Positions 7,782-14,331 are shown, numbered from the stretch's first letter. The stretch: 21,610 nucleotides of DNA from an uncultured Collinsella sp. (GCA_900552755.1 USAY01000021.1:1-21610), one strand, 5' to 3'. Numbers and translations: made by a program. Notes: generated by a model from the sequence alone, not told the origin.

Positions 7782-7817
7782 GCCGGGCCTGGGGCATGTC
7801 CCAGCTGCAGGCCCGGC
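7782..7817 (+). other. Intra-operon GC hairpin after the GatZ-like gene
   Basis: GCCGGGCCTG (7782-7791) pairs perfectly with CAGGCCCGGC (7808-7817). An inner GGG/CCC extends the fold. It is directly followed by a second hairpin at 7820-7850. Confidence 0.65.
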
Positions 7818-7819
7818 AC

Positions 7820-7856
7820 ATGGGACAAAGGGGCAGTCCCTTTGTCCCATTCTTTT
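7820..7856 (+). terminator. Terminator-like hairpin inside the operon, before transaldolase
   Basis: A 13-bp perfect stem, ATGGGACAAAGGG (7820-7832) with CCCTTTGTCCCAT (7838-7850), closes a 5-base loop and is followed by TCTTTT. This is a good rho-independent terminator shape placed between co-directional genes. It probably attenuates transcription or protects the upstream mRNA end, so that the GatZ-like and PTS genes differ in level from the distal genes. Confidence 0.65.
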
Positions 7857-7886
7857 GAGTTTTAGCTTCCTTTGAAGGGGTTCACC

Positions 7887-8570
7887 ATGAAGTTCTTTAT
7901 CGATACCGCCAATCTGGACGAGATTGCCGAGGCCAAGAGCTGGGGCTGCCTGGCCGGTGTTACCACCAACCCGTCCCTGTACGCCAAGACCGGCGGCAAG
8001 CTTGCCGACTTTGAGCCGCATATGCTCAAGATTGCCGAGCTCTGCGAGGGCCTGCCCGTGTCCGCCGAGTCTACCGCGACCACTGCCGAGGGTATGATCG
8101 AGGAGGGCAAGCGCCTTGCCGCCCTCGCCCCCAACATCGTGGTCAAGCTTCCCGTGTGCGAGGCCGGCCTTGCCGCCTGCCGTGCGCTGGCCGATGCTGG
8201 CGTGCGCGTCAACATGACGCTCGTCTTCTCGCCGACGCAGGCCCTTATGGCCGCCAACGCCGGTGCCCGCTACATCAGCCCGTTTGTCGGCCGCTTTGAC
8301 GACATCGCCGAGGACGGCATCTCGCAGCTCGACAATGTCGTGACTTGCATCAAGAACTATGACTGGACCGGCAAGAACGTCGACGACACCGTTGAGATCA
8401 TCACCGCTTCGGTCCGCACGCCCAACCACGTGACCCAGGCGGCTCTTCTTGGCGCCGACATCGCGACCGTGCCCATGGCCGCTCTCAAGAAGTGCCTGCA
8501 TCACCCGCTGACCGAACAGGGCCTTGCCTCGTTCGAGGCTGACTGGCAGAAGGTCGTCGCTCAGGCTTAA
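7887..8570 (+). CDS. Transaldolase of the small TalC/FSA-like family
   Basis: This 227-residue protein belongs to the small single-domain transaldolase family, which also contains fructose-6-phosphate aldolase (FSA). The start MKFFIDTANL with D6, the motif GVTTNPSL (24-31), the Schiff-base lysine K87 in NIVVKLP, and SPFVGRFDD (131-139) are all visible. Two residues that separate the activities favour true transaldolase: Phe at 133, where FSA has Tyr, and Glu at 61, where FSA has Gln. It would transfer a dihydroxyacetone unit between sugar phosphates. The ATG at 7887 has GAAGGGG 6 bases upstream; a TTG at 7872 is in frame but less likely. It lies 63 bases before the split transketolase, with which it would form the non-oxidative pentose phosphate module. 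Confidence 0.9.
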   Translation: MKFFIDTANLDEIAEAKSWGCLAGVTTNPSLYAKTGGKLADFEPHMLKIAELCEGLPVSAESTATTAEGMIEEGKRLAALAPNIVVKLPVCEAGLAACRALADAGVRVNMTLVFSPTQALMAANAGARYISPFVGRFDDIAEDGISQLDNVVTCIKNYDWTGKNVDDTVEIITASVRTPNHVTQAALLGADIATVPMAALKKCLHHPLTEQGLASFEADWQKVVAQA

Positions 8571-8581
8571 CGAGTGGATTG

Positions 8582-8610
8582 CCCCGGCATCGCGTCATCC
8601 GGTGCCGGGG
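8582..8610 (+). other. Intercistronic hairpin between transaldolase and transketolase
   Basis: CCCCGGCA (8582-8589) pairs with TGCCGGGG (8603-8610); two further bases each side can extend the stem, including one G-U. TTGTTCTC follows, so it is at best a weak terminator or a processing element. It ends about 11 bases before the ribosome binding site of the next gene. Confidence 0.5.
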
Positions 8611-8633
8611 TTGTTCTCAAGAGAGGAATTCGT

Positions 8634-9464
8634 ATGACCAACCAGGAGCTGGCGAAGGTCGCCAATGAGGTCAGGAAGGGTGTCGTGACTGCGGTTCACG
8701 CGGCCAAGTCGGGACATCCGGGTGGATCGCTCGGTGCTGCCGACATCATGACGTATCTGTACTTTGAGGAAATGAATATCGATCCTGCCGACCCTCGCAA
8801 GGCCGATCGCGATCGCTTTGTGCTCTCCAAGGGTCACGCGGCGCCGGGGCTGTATTCGGTGTTGGCAAATCGCGGCTATTTTCCCGTCGAAGAGCTCGAG
8901 ACGCTCCGTCATATCGGCAGCCGACTGCAGGGCCATCCCAACATGAACGACACCCCGGGCATCGATATGTCCACCGGATCGCTCGGTCAGGGCATCTCTG
9001 CTGCAGTTGGAATGGCGCTTGCCGCTAAGCACTGGGGCGACGGCTACCGTGTCTACACGTTGCTGGGCGACGGTGAGTGCGAGGAAGGCCAGGTGTGGGA
9101 GGCGGCCATGTTTGCCGGCAACCATGCGCTCGACAATCTTGTTGCCGTCGTCGACCACAACGGCTTGCAGATTGACGGCACGATCGATGAAGTCAACTCG
9201 GCCATGCCGCTCGCCGATAAGTTCCGCGCCTTCAAGTGGCATGTGATCGAGCTAGCCGATGGCAACGACATGGCGCAGATTGAGGCGGCTTTCGCCGAGG
9301 CTCGCGAGGTGACCGGCGCGCCCGTCGCCATCATCGCCGAGACGGTGAAGGGCAAAGGCGTCTCCTTTATGGAGAACCAGGTTGGCTGGCATGGCAAGGC
9401 GCCCAACGATGAACAGTTTGAGCAGGCCATGGCCGAGCTCGCAGCAGCAGGGGAGGAGCTCTAA
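8634..9464 (+). CDS. Transketolase, N-terminal (thiamine diphosphate-binding) subunit
   Basis: This 276-residue protein equals the N-terminal third of transketolase. It carries SGHPGGSLG with the active-site-type His at 28, LSKGHAAPGLY, and the ThDP/Mg motif beginning GDGECEEGQ (145-153) and ending at N176 in VVDHNGLQIDG. GAGAGGA at 8621-8627 supports the ATG at 8634. Its TAA overlaps the ATG of the C-terminal half by one base, implying translational coupling and assembly of a split enzyme. Split transketolases are often sugar-specific, for example the apulose-4-phosphate transketolase AptAB. The gene context here points to a dedicated catabolic enzyme, not necessarily the housekeeping one. 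Confidence 0.93.
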   Translation: MTNQELAKVANEVRKGVVTAVHAAKSGHPGGSLGAADIMTYLYFEEMNIDPADPRKADRDRFVLSKGHAAPGLYSVLANRGYFPVEELETLRHIGSRLQGHPNMNDTPGIDMSTGSLGQGISAAVGMALAAKHWGDGYRVYTLLGDGECEEGQVWEAAMFAGNHALDNLVAVVDHNGLQIDGTIDEVNSAMPLADKFRAFKWHVIELADGNDMAQIEAAFAEAREVTGAPVAIIAETVKGKGVSFMENQVGWHGKAPNDEQFEQAMAELAAAGEEL

Positions 9465-10402
9465 TGGCAGACGTCAAAAAAGTCGCCACGCGCGTAAGCT
9501 ACGGCGAGGCGCTCGTCGAGCTGGGCAATGAGCACGATGACTTTGTAGTGCTCGATGCCGACCTGGCTGCCGCTACGCAGACAGGTAAGTTTAAGGCTGC
9601 GCACCCTGAGCGCTTCTACGATGCCGGCATTGCCGAGAGCAACTTGATGGGGCTCGCCGCCGGCATTGCGACCACGGGCCACGTCGCCTTTGCGAGCACC
9701 TTTGCCATGTTCGCCGCCGGCCGTGCGTACGAACAAGTGCGTAATTCCATTGGCTATCCGCACCTCAACGTCAAAATCGGTGCCACGCATGCGGGTATCT
9801 CGGTCGGTGAAGACGGCGCCACGCATCAGTGCTGCGAGGACATCGCGCTCATGCGCACGATCCCGGGTATGACGGTAATCGTTCCCGCCGATGACATCGA
9901 GGCTCGCGCTTGCGTGCGCGCCGCCTATGAGTTTGAGGGCCCGGTTTACATGCGCTTCGGCCGCCTGGCAACACCGGTCATCAACGATCACGAGGACTAT
10001 GAGTTCAAGATTGGTCGCGGCGTGGTCGTGCGCGAGGGGTCCGATGTGACCATCATCGCTTGTGGCCTTATGGTCGCCGAGGCGCTTGAGGCTGCCGAGG
10101 CGCTCGCTGCCGATGGTATCGATGCCGAGGTCATCAATATGCACACGATCAAGCCGCTTGATGAGCGCCTGGTGGTTGCCAGCGCCAAGAAGACCGGTCG
10201 CGTGGTCACTGCCGAGGAGCATTCGATTGTCGGTGGTCTTGGCGAGGCCGTGGCCTCGGTGCTCGCGGAGCAGCATCCGGTGCCGATGCGTCGCGTCGGC
10301 GTGCGCGATGTGTATGGCGAGTCCGGCCCTGCGGTCGATTTGCTGCACAAGTACGGTTTGGACGCCGACGGCATCGAAGCTGCGGTCAGGTCCGTGTTGT
10401 AA
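9464..10402 (+). CDS. Transketolase, C-terminal (pyrimidine-binding) subunit
   Basis: This 312-residue protein is the C-terminal half of a split transketolase. The catalytic glutamate that activates ThDP is expected at E58 in DAGIAESNLMGLAAG. The pyrimidine-binding domain continues through FASTFAMFAAGRAYEQVRN and GATHAGISVGEDGATHQ, followed by the transketolase C-terminal domain (about 190-310) with TAEEHSIVGGLGEAV. It starts inside the stop codon of the N-terminal subunit (TAATG), with GGGGAGGAG just upstream. With its partner it would move two-carbon units between ketose and aldose phosphates. EIIA follows after 11 bases. Confidence 0.93.
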   Translation: MADVKKVATRVSYGEALVELGNEHDDFVVLDADLAAATQTGKFKAAHPERFYDAGIAESNLMGLAAGIATTGHVAFASTFAMFAAGRAYEQVRNSIGYPHLNVKIGATHAGISVGEDGATHQCCEDIALMRTIPGMTVIVPADDIEARACVRAAYEFEGPVYMRFGRLATPVINDHEDYEFKIGRGVVVREGSDVTIIACGLMVAEALEAAEALAADGIDAEVINMHTIKPLDERLVVASAKKTGRVVTAEEHSIVGGLGEAVASVLAEQHPVPMRRVGVRDVYGESGPAVDLLHKYGLDADGIEAAVRSVL

Positions 10403-10413
10403 GGAAGGTTTCC

Positions 10414-10866
10414 ATGGGATTTGTATCTGCCAACCAAGTGACAATCGGGTATACCGCCGCCTCGCGCGAGGACGCCCTACATTATTTGTCCGAGCAGGCC
10501 ATCGAGCTCGGCTTTGCCGATGACGCATCTGCCGTAGAGGCCGCCTTCATTGCTCGCGAGAACGAGGCCGAGACCGGCCTTGTCGCCGGTTTTGCCGTTC
10601 CGCATGCCAAAAGCGACGCGATCCACACGCCGGGCGTTGCCGTGCTTAAACTGACCGAGCCCGTTGAATGGCCGAGCTTCGATGGGGTGCCCGTCGATGT
10701 TGCGCTCGCGCTGTACGTGCCCGCCGGCGAGGCCGGAACTACGCACCTGCGTCTGCTCTCCAAGGCTGCCGTGATGCTGATGGACGCCGGCTTCCGTGAC
10801 AAGGTGCGCGCGAGCACCGATCCCGTTGAGATTGCGGGGCTCATCAATAGCGGACTCGAAGACTAG
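10414..10866 (+). CDS. PTS EIIA component, fructose/mannitol type
   Basis: This 150-residue cytoplasmic EIIA domain of the fructose/mannitol class carries the phosphorylation site His64 in LVAGFAVPHAKSDAI. It would receive phosphate from HPr and pass it to Cys9 of the EIIBC encoded at 4871-6343. AAGGAAGG at 10401-10408 gives a normal ribosome binding site. As the last gene of the operon it is separated from its transporter by four metabolic genes. That layout ties the aldolase-like protein, transaldolase and transketolase to the same sugar. A terminator follows at 10910. Confidence 0.93.
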   Translation: MGFVSANQVTIGYTAASREDALHYLSEQAIELGFADDASAVEAAFIARENEAETGLVAGFAVPHAKSDAIHTPGVAVLKLTEPVEWPSFDGVPVDVALALYVPAGEAGTTHLRLLSKAAVMLMDAGFRDKVRASTDPVEIAGLINSGLED

Positions 10867-10909
10867 AACGGTCATCCCGTTCAATCAATTGATCCTTCTC
10901 CAAGGAAAA

Positions 10910-10945
10910 GGGCCGCGACGCCGTATGGGTGTCACGGCCCTATTT
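10910..10945 (+). terminator. Terminator of the PTS/transketolase operon
   Basis: GGGCCG-C-GAC (10910-10919) pairs with GTC-A-CGGCCC (10931-10940), with one internal mismatch and an 11-base loop. TATTT follows. It lies 44 bases after the EIIA stop codon. Confidence 0.7.
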
Positions 10946-10997
10946 GCGTTTCCCCAGATAAAACCTGCCAAAATAAACCTGTCCCTTATTGGCAGGT
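10946..10997 (+). repeat. Dispersed palindromic repeat, copy 1
   Basis: The core CCAGATAAAACCTGCC begins at 10954. An internal stem pairs ACCTGCCAA (10963-10971) with TTGGCAGGT (10989-10997). Bases 10946-10987 are identical over 42 positions to copy 2 read on the minus strand (14201 down to 14160). It sits just behind the operon terminator. Confidence 0.85.
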
Positions 10998-11069
10998 CAG
11001 TTAACGCAGTGCAGGTTGAGCATATGCGAGCGAGCGGGCTCCGGGTGCGGTAAGGTGACGTGAAACAAG

Positions 11070-11096
11070 CGGGCGCTGACCTTTTGGTCGCGCCCG
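11070..11096 (-). terminator. Probable terminator of the larE-like gene
   Basis: On the minus strand CGGGCGCGACC pairs with GGTCAGCGCCCG around an AAAA loop (11 pairs, one bulged base) and is followed by CTTGTTTC, a moderate T-rich tail. It lies about 80 bases after the larE-like stop. Confidence 0.5.
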
Positions 11097-11146
11097 TGAA
11101 GTTGAACGTCAGATTGCCGTGCCCGGGGCCCGCGCAGCGCCGAGCA

Positions 11147-11173
11147 GTTACGCCGTTTGTAAAACGGCGTAAC
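11147..11173 (-). other. Perfect hairpin abutting the larE-like stop codon
   Basis: GTTACGCCGTTT and AAACGGCGTAAC form a perfect 12-bp stem with a 3-base loop, starting at the base next to the stop codon. There is no T-run on either side. It may stabilise the 3' end of the message. Confidence 0.55.
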
Positions 11174-12052
11174 CTAAAGGTTCATGTTGCCGTGAATGTA
11201 GGGGGTGACCTCGGGGGAGATATGGTCGCAGCCCAGCTCGCGCAGCGCGGACTCGATAACGGCGGGCAGCGGGGTCTTGCCCTTGTCGTCGACGGCGGCA
11301 CCGCCGAGGGTGGCAATCTTGGCGACATCTGCGGGTGCGGCCTCGATATGCATGCAGCCGCCGACCAAGCGCGCGCGTACCTGTGCCAGATCAAGATCGT
11401 GCAGGTAATCCTCGCAGGCGCGAATCAGGGAGACCTTCTCGCGCGTAAGCTCCTCGCCCGTGGGGACGCGCGTGGCAAGACATGCTCCCGCCGGCAGGTT
11501 CCAAACGGGATAACCCCATGCGCGCAGCAGCTCGCGCTCTTCGTCCTTGGTAAAGCCGACCTCCATAAGGGGTGAGCGTACGCCGAGCTCTTCTGCCGCA
11601 CGCATGCCGGGGCGGTAGTCACCGCGATCGCTTGCATTGCTGCCATCGATGACGGTGGGAAAGCCGAGCGACTTGGCGTGGTTGACGATGGCGGTAAAGC
11701 CAGCGTGCTTGCAGTGGTAGCAGCGATTGGCATCGTTGCAGGCTACTTGGGGGAGCTGCAGCTGATCGACCGAAAGATTGAGCACGGGGAGCTTAAAATG
11801 CGCCCCTTCATTGGCTTGTCCATCAACGGACCGCTCAAACGAAGCCTGCTCGGGCGTGCCGATGAGCGGCGTGGTGAGATGGACGAGAAGAGTATTGGTA
11901 GGCATGACGCGGGCGCATACGGCGGCCAAAAAGCTGCTGTCAACGCCGCCGGAAAACCCGATAGCCACGCGCCCGTATGCCAAAAGCAGCTGCTCGAGCG
12001 CCGATAGCTTGTCTTGAAGCTCCTCTGCGGGTGCCGTGGTGTCTAAAATCAT
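11174..12052 (-). CDS. larE: LarE-family ATP-dependent sulfur transferase (PP-loop)
   Basis: This 292-residue protein has the PP-loop ATP pyrophosphatase signature SGGVDSS (34-40), NRCYHCK with Cys111 and Cys114, DGSNASDRGDYRPG, and PAGACLATRVPTGE with Cys191. LarE adenylates the carboxylates of pyridinium biscarboxylate mononucleotide and donates sulfur to build the nickel-pincer nucleotide cofactor of lactate racemase-type enzymes. Cys191 aligns with the sacrificial cysteine region of that family. AAGGAA lies 7 bases before the ATG. No larB, larC or larA is in the window, so the symbol rests on family membership only. Another sulfur-transfer role is possible. It diverges from the HAD gene. 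Confidence 0.8.
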   Translation of the reverse strand: MILDTTAPAEELQDKLSALEQLLLAYGRVAIGFSGGVDSSFLAAVCARVMPTNTLLVHLTTPLIGTPEQASFERSVDGQANEGAHFKLPVLNLSVDQLQLPQVACNDANRCYHCKHAGFTAIVNHAKSLGFPTVIDGSNASDRGDYRPGMRAAEELGVRSPLMEVGFTKDEERELLRAWGYPVWNLPAGACLATRVPTGEELTREKVSLIRACEDYLHDLDLAQVRARLVGGCMHIEAAPADVAKIATLGGAAVDDKGKTPLPAVIESALRELGCDHISPEVTPYIHGNMNL

Positions 12053-12225
12053 GAAACGTTCCTTATCGTTGAGTACTCGATCGAAAACTATAATCCTAAT
12101 GCGTTACTTGCCATAAGACTTCTATCTGTGTAACGAAAGTGCAATATGGTATATACGTTATATACAAGTTGCCAAATGCGGTAGAGTTGCAGCAACGCGA
12201 CAGCGAGAGTCGATGGGGGACCGAT
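12053..12225. promoter_or_regulatory. Divergent promoter region, larE-like gene and HAD gene
   Basis: A perfect TATAAT occurs on the plus strand at 12089-12094. The overlapping ACTATA (12087-12092) reads TATAGT on the minus strand, so one AT-rich spot could serve both genes as -10; neither has a clear -35 partner. A 17-bp inverted repeat lies downstream at 12149-12165 and GGGGGA at 12215-12220 precedes the HAD start. Confidence 0.45.
12149..12165. promoter_or_regulatory. AT-rich operator-like palindrome
   Basis: GTATATACGTTATATAC consists of perfect 7-bp arms around CGT. It lies 61 bases upstream of the HAD start codon, in the right place for a regulator site in the leader or promoter. Confidence 0.45.
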
Positions 12226-12876
12226 ATGATCAAGGCTGTTATTTTTGACATGGATGGAACGCTGGTCGATACCGAGCGTTTGGGGATTAAGGCCTGGAAG
12301 GCAGGCGCCGCTGAGCTGGGGCTCGCGATTGATGAAGCGCTGATCCATCAGTTTATCGGCCGCACGCTGCCCGATGTTATGGACATCCTCGATAAGCATT
12401 ATGGCAGCCACGAAACCACCGAGGCGATCTATGTCCGCCACAAGGAGATTCGCGACGAGATGGTCAAGACCGAACTGGAACTTAAGGCCGGCGCCGCCGA
12501 GTGCCTAGACGAGCTGCTGGCTGCGGGCTATCACGTGGGCCTAGCGACGTCGTCGCGCCTCGTTACGGCCGAGCGCAACCTTAAGATGGTCGGTCTTTTT
12601 GACAAGTTTGAAACGGTAACGTGTGGCGAGGACGTCGTGCACGGCAAGCCCGACCCCGAGATGTATCTGCTCGCCTGCGAGCGTGCGGGCTTTGCCCCCG
12701 AGGAGTGCGCCGTGGTCGAGGATTCGCGCAATGGTTGCGTCTCGGGCATCACGGCCGGCTGCCACGTCTTTGCCGTCCCCGATATTGTGCCGCTGCCGCA
12801 GGACGTGGTGGATGGCTGCGAGGCCGTGCTCGATACGTTGTTCGACCTGGCGGCGGCAATCAAGACTGTGCGCTAG
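12226..12876 (+). CDS. HAD-superfamily hydrolase, beta-phosphoglucomutase-like
   Basis: This 216-residue protein has all HAD motifs: DMDGTLVDT with D8 and D10 (motif I), ATSS with T108/S109 (motif II), K141 in GKPDPEMY (motif III) and VVEDSRNG with E165/D166 (motif IV). A helical cap of the type found in beta-phosphoglucomutases and small sugar phosphatases lies between motifs I and II (about 15-85). It should be a cytoplasmic phosphatase or phosphomutase on a small phosphorylated metabolite; the substrate cannot be read from sequence. The ATG at 12226 follows GGGGGA and gives the canonical MIKAVIFDMDG start. An upstream in-frame extension to 12139 shows no homology. Confidence 0.88.
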   Translation: MIKAVIFDMDGTLVDTERLGIKAWKAGAAELGLAIDEALIHQFIGRTLPDVMDILDKHYGSHETTEAIYVRHKEIRDEMVKTELELKAGAAECLDELLAAGYHVGLATSSRLVTAERNLKMVGLFDKFETVTCGEDVVHGKPDPEMYLLACERAGFAPEECAVVEDSRNGCVSGITAGCHVFAVPDIVPLPQDVVDGCEAVLDTLFDLAAAIKTVR

Positions 12877-12915
12877 AAAATTGCGGCGTTGAAACGAGCG
12901 ATTGCTCACGTTTGC

Positions 12916-12963
12916 GCTTAAGCAAAAGGGGTCCGGCAATGGTCGGGCCCCTTTTGCTTAAGC
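12916..12963. terminator. Bidirectional terminator between HAD gene and LacI-family gene
   Basis: GCTTAAGCAAAAGGGG (12916-12931) and CCCCTTTTGCTTAAGC (12948-12963) are a perfect 16-bp inverted repeat with a 16-base loop. The A-run and T-run inside the arms suit termination in both directions for the two convergent genes. Confidence 0.85.
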
Positions 12964-12989
12964 GGCGACTTAGCATACTCGCGGGCGTG

Positions 12990-14099
12990 CTATAGATACG
13001 CACCGAGGTTGATGGCCGTGGCGTCGGTCTGGCTGCTTGCCTGGGTGCTGGCGCGTTCCAGTAGGAACGGACGTACCAGTTCTTGGCGGTTGATATCCTC
13101 GGCGGCGACTGCGGTGACGGTACGCGCTGCGGAGCCGACACGGATATGCTTGATCTTTGCCGGGGCCTTGTTCTCGATTTGCTCCATCAGCAGTTGGACA
13201 CCCTTGCGGCCAATCTCGTAGCCCGGGGGCGCTACCGTAGTGAGCGGGACCGATCCGCTCCAAGCGAGCGGGTTGCCGTCGCATCCGGCCACGCGTACTT
13301 GCCCGGGGACAGAGATGCCCTTGTCGACCAGTGCCGAAACGACGCCCGAGGCCAACACATCGGTCAGGCCGACGACAAAATCGGGACGTTCGTCCGCGGG
13401 GCGCTCGGCGATTTGGGCACCGATGCCGTAGCCGTCGGCAGCGGTATTCCATTCGCCGGCGTCGATGACTTCGATCTTGATATCGGGGTGCAGGGCGAGC
13501 GCCTTATGAATGCCAAGGACGCGCAGGGTGAGTTGCATAAATGCTGCTCGGCCGACGACGACAATATGGTGCGCGCCGCGGGCGATAGCAAGTTCGGCAA
13601 TGATGCGACCCTGGGCCTCGTTGTCGGCCGCTACGTAGTAGCCGGGCTCGGAGCAATGGATGTCCAGATGGACGATCGGCACGGGCATCTTGGTCATGGC
13701 GGGGTGCCAGTCGGGGGATGCCATGGGCTGAACCATGACGCCGGACATCTGGGTGCCCATAAAGTAGCGCAGGTAATGGTCCTCGAGAATATCGTCGTTA
13801 TCGGCGTTGGCGATGAGCAAGTCGTAGCCGTGCTTGCGGGCCTCGTTGTGGGCGCCGCTGGCGATTTGGAGCGAAAAGCCGTGATCGAGACGAGGGAGCA
13901 CCAGGCCAAAGGACTTGGTGGCGCCGCCTGCGAGCTGACGGGCGCTTTGGTTGGGCAGGTAGCCAAGGCGATTGATGGTCTCGTTGATGAGCTTGAGGGT
14001 CTCGGGGCGCAGCTTTTCGGGATGGTTGAGCGCGTTGGAAACCGTGCCCAACGAAACCCCGGCTTCGCGCGCGACGTCGCTGATTTTAACCTTTGCCAT
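12990..14099 (-). CDS. LacI-family transcriptional regulator (second)
   Basis: This 369-residue LacI/GalR regulator opens with MAKVKISDVAREAGVSLGTVSNALNHPEKLRPET, a complete helix-turn-helix. The hinge LGYLPNQSARQLAGGATK and a ligand-binding domain follow, with MSGVMVQPMASPDW, VAADNEAQGRIIAELA and VRVAGCDGNPLAWSGSVPLTTVAPP. About 35 residues follow the normal end of the family, a slightly long tail. AAAGGGG lies 7 bases before the ATG on the minus strand. The reading frame continues upstream past the glmS start, but no homology supports a longer protein. It diverges from glmS with a 312-base gap; control of glmS, of itself, or of distant sugar genes is possible. Confidence 0.9.
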   Translation of the reverse strand: MAKVKISDVAREAGVSLGTVSNALNHPEKLRPETLKLINETINRLGYLPNQSARQLAGGATKSFGLVLPRLDHGFSLQIASGAHNEARKHGYDLLIANADNDDILEDHYLRYFMGTQMSGVMVQPMASPDWHPAMTKMPVPIVHLDIHCSEPGYYVAADNEAQGRIIAELAIARGAHHIVVVGRAAFMQLTLRVLGIHKALALHPDIKIEVIDAGEWNTAADGYGIGAQIAERPADERPDFVVGLTDVLASGVVSALVDKGISVPGQVRVAGCDGNPLAWSGSVPLTTVAPPGYEIGRKGVQLLMEQIENKAPAKIKHIRVGSAARTVTAVAAEDINRQELVRPFLLERASTQASSQTDATAINLGAYL

Positions 14100-14154
14100 A
14101 GCGGCCCCTTTGATGCGTTTCAAGTACAAGCCAGATTGTAGCATCCCAAACCTT

Positions 14155-14201
14155 CCAAAAAGGGACAGGTTTATTTTGGCAGGTTTTATCTGGGGAAACG
14201 C
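14155..14201 (-). repeat. Dispersed palindromic repeat, copy 2 (minus orientation)
   Basis: Read on the minus strand it matches copy 1 exactly for 42 bases from GCGTTTCCCC onward, then diverges: it ends TTTTTGGAAGG where copies 1 and 3 have TTGGCAGG, so its stem is partly broken. It is in the leader or promoter side of the second LacI-type gene. Confidence 0.85.
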
Positions 14202-14214
14202 TGTTGCCAGCGCG

Positions 14215-14249
14215 ACCACCACGAAGGGGGCAGGTACCTTTGTGGTGGT
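14215..14249. repeat. Palindromic element with ACCACCAC arms
   Basis: ACCACCACGAAGG (14215-14227) pairs with CCTTTGTGGTGGT (14237-14249) over 13 positions including one G-U. The loop begins with GGGCAGGTA. The unit AAGGGG(G)CAG followed by CCTTT resembles the hairpin at 7820-7850, suggesting a related repeat family. Confidence 0.55.
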
Positions 14250-14276
14250 TTGGACCGGCTGGACGTGTGTGCATCG

Positions 14277-14302
14277 AGTGGTATCTAAGTTGAGATACCA
14301 CT
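14277..14302. promoter_or_regulatory. 26-bp palindrome, candidate operator upstream of glmS
   Basis: AGTGGTATCT (14277-14286) and AGATACCACT (14293-14302) are perfect inverted arms with a 6-base centre. The TGGTAT half resembles the sites of GntR/HutC-type amino-sugar regulators (NagR/DasR-like). A near-palindrome CTGGTATATCAG follows directly at 14304-14315. Both lie just upstream of the glmS -10. Confidence 0.55.
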
Positions 14303-14331
14303 TCTGGTATATCAGCTTGCGTTTGCGTGAG

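Larger units (their letters stand above)
10867..11173. other. Convergent intergenic region between the PTS operon and larE-like gene
   Basis: This 307-base gap has no supportable gene. It contains the operon terminator (10910-10945), copy 1 of a dispersed palindromic repeat (10946-10997), a hairpin suited to end the leftward gene (11070-11096) and a hairpin right at the larE-like stop codon (11147-11173). Confidence 0.75.

Noticed and set aside
4694..7828. Very long open frame (over 1000 codons) on the minus strand across the PTS EIIBC and GatZ-like genes
   Set aside because: It is antisense to two genes with clear family signatures, has low-complexity composition typical of the complement of GC-rich coding DNA, and shows no recognisable domain.
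7820..7856. Operon end after the GatZ-like gene, making transaldolase a separate transcription unit
   Set aside because: The hairpin is terminator-like, but no clear promoter follows in the 30 bases before transaldolase, and EIIA at the far end ties the genes to the PTS. Partial termination is preferred.
9461..10528. Minus-strand open frame opposite the transketolase C-terminal subunit and EIIA start
   Set aside because: Composition rich in Arg, His and Asp with no motif; the plus-strand genes are certain.
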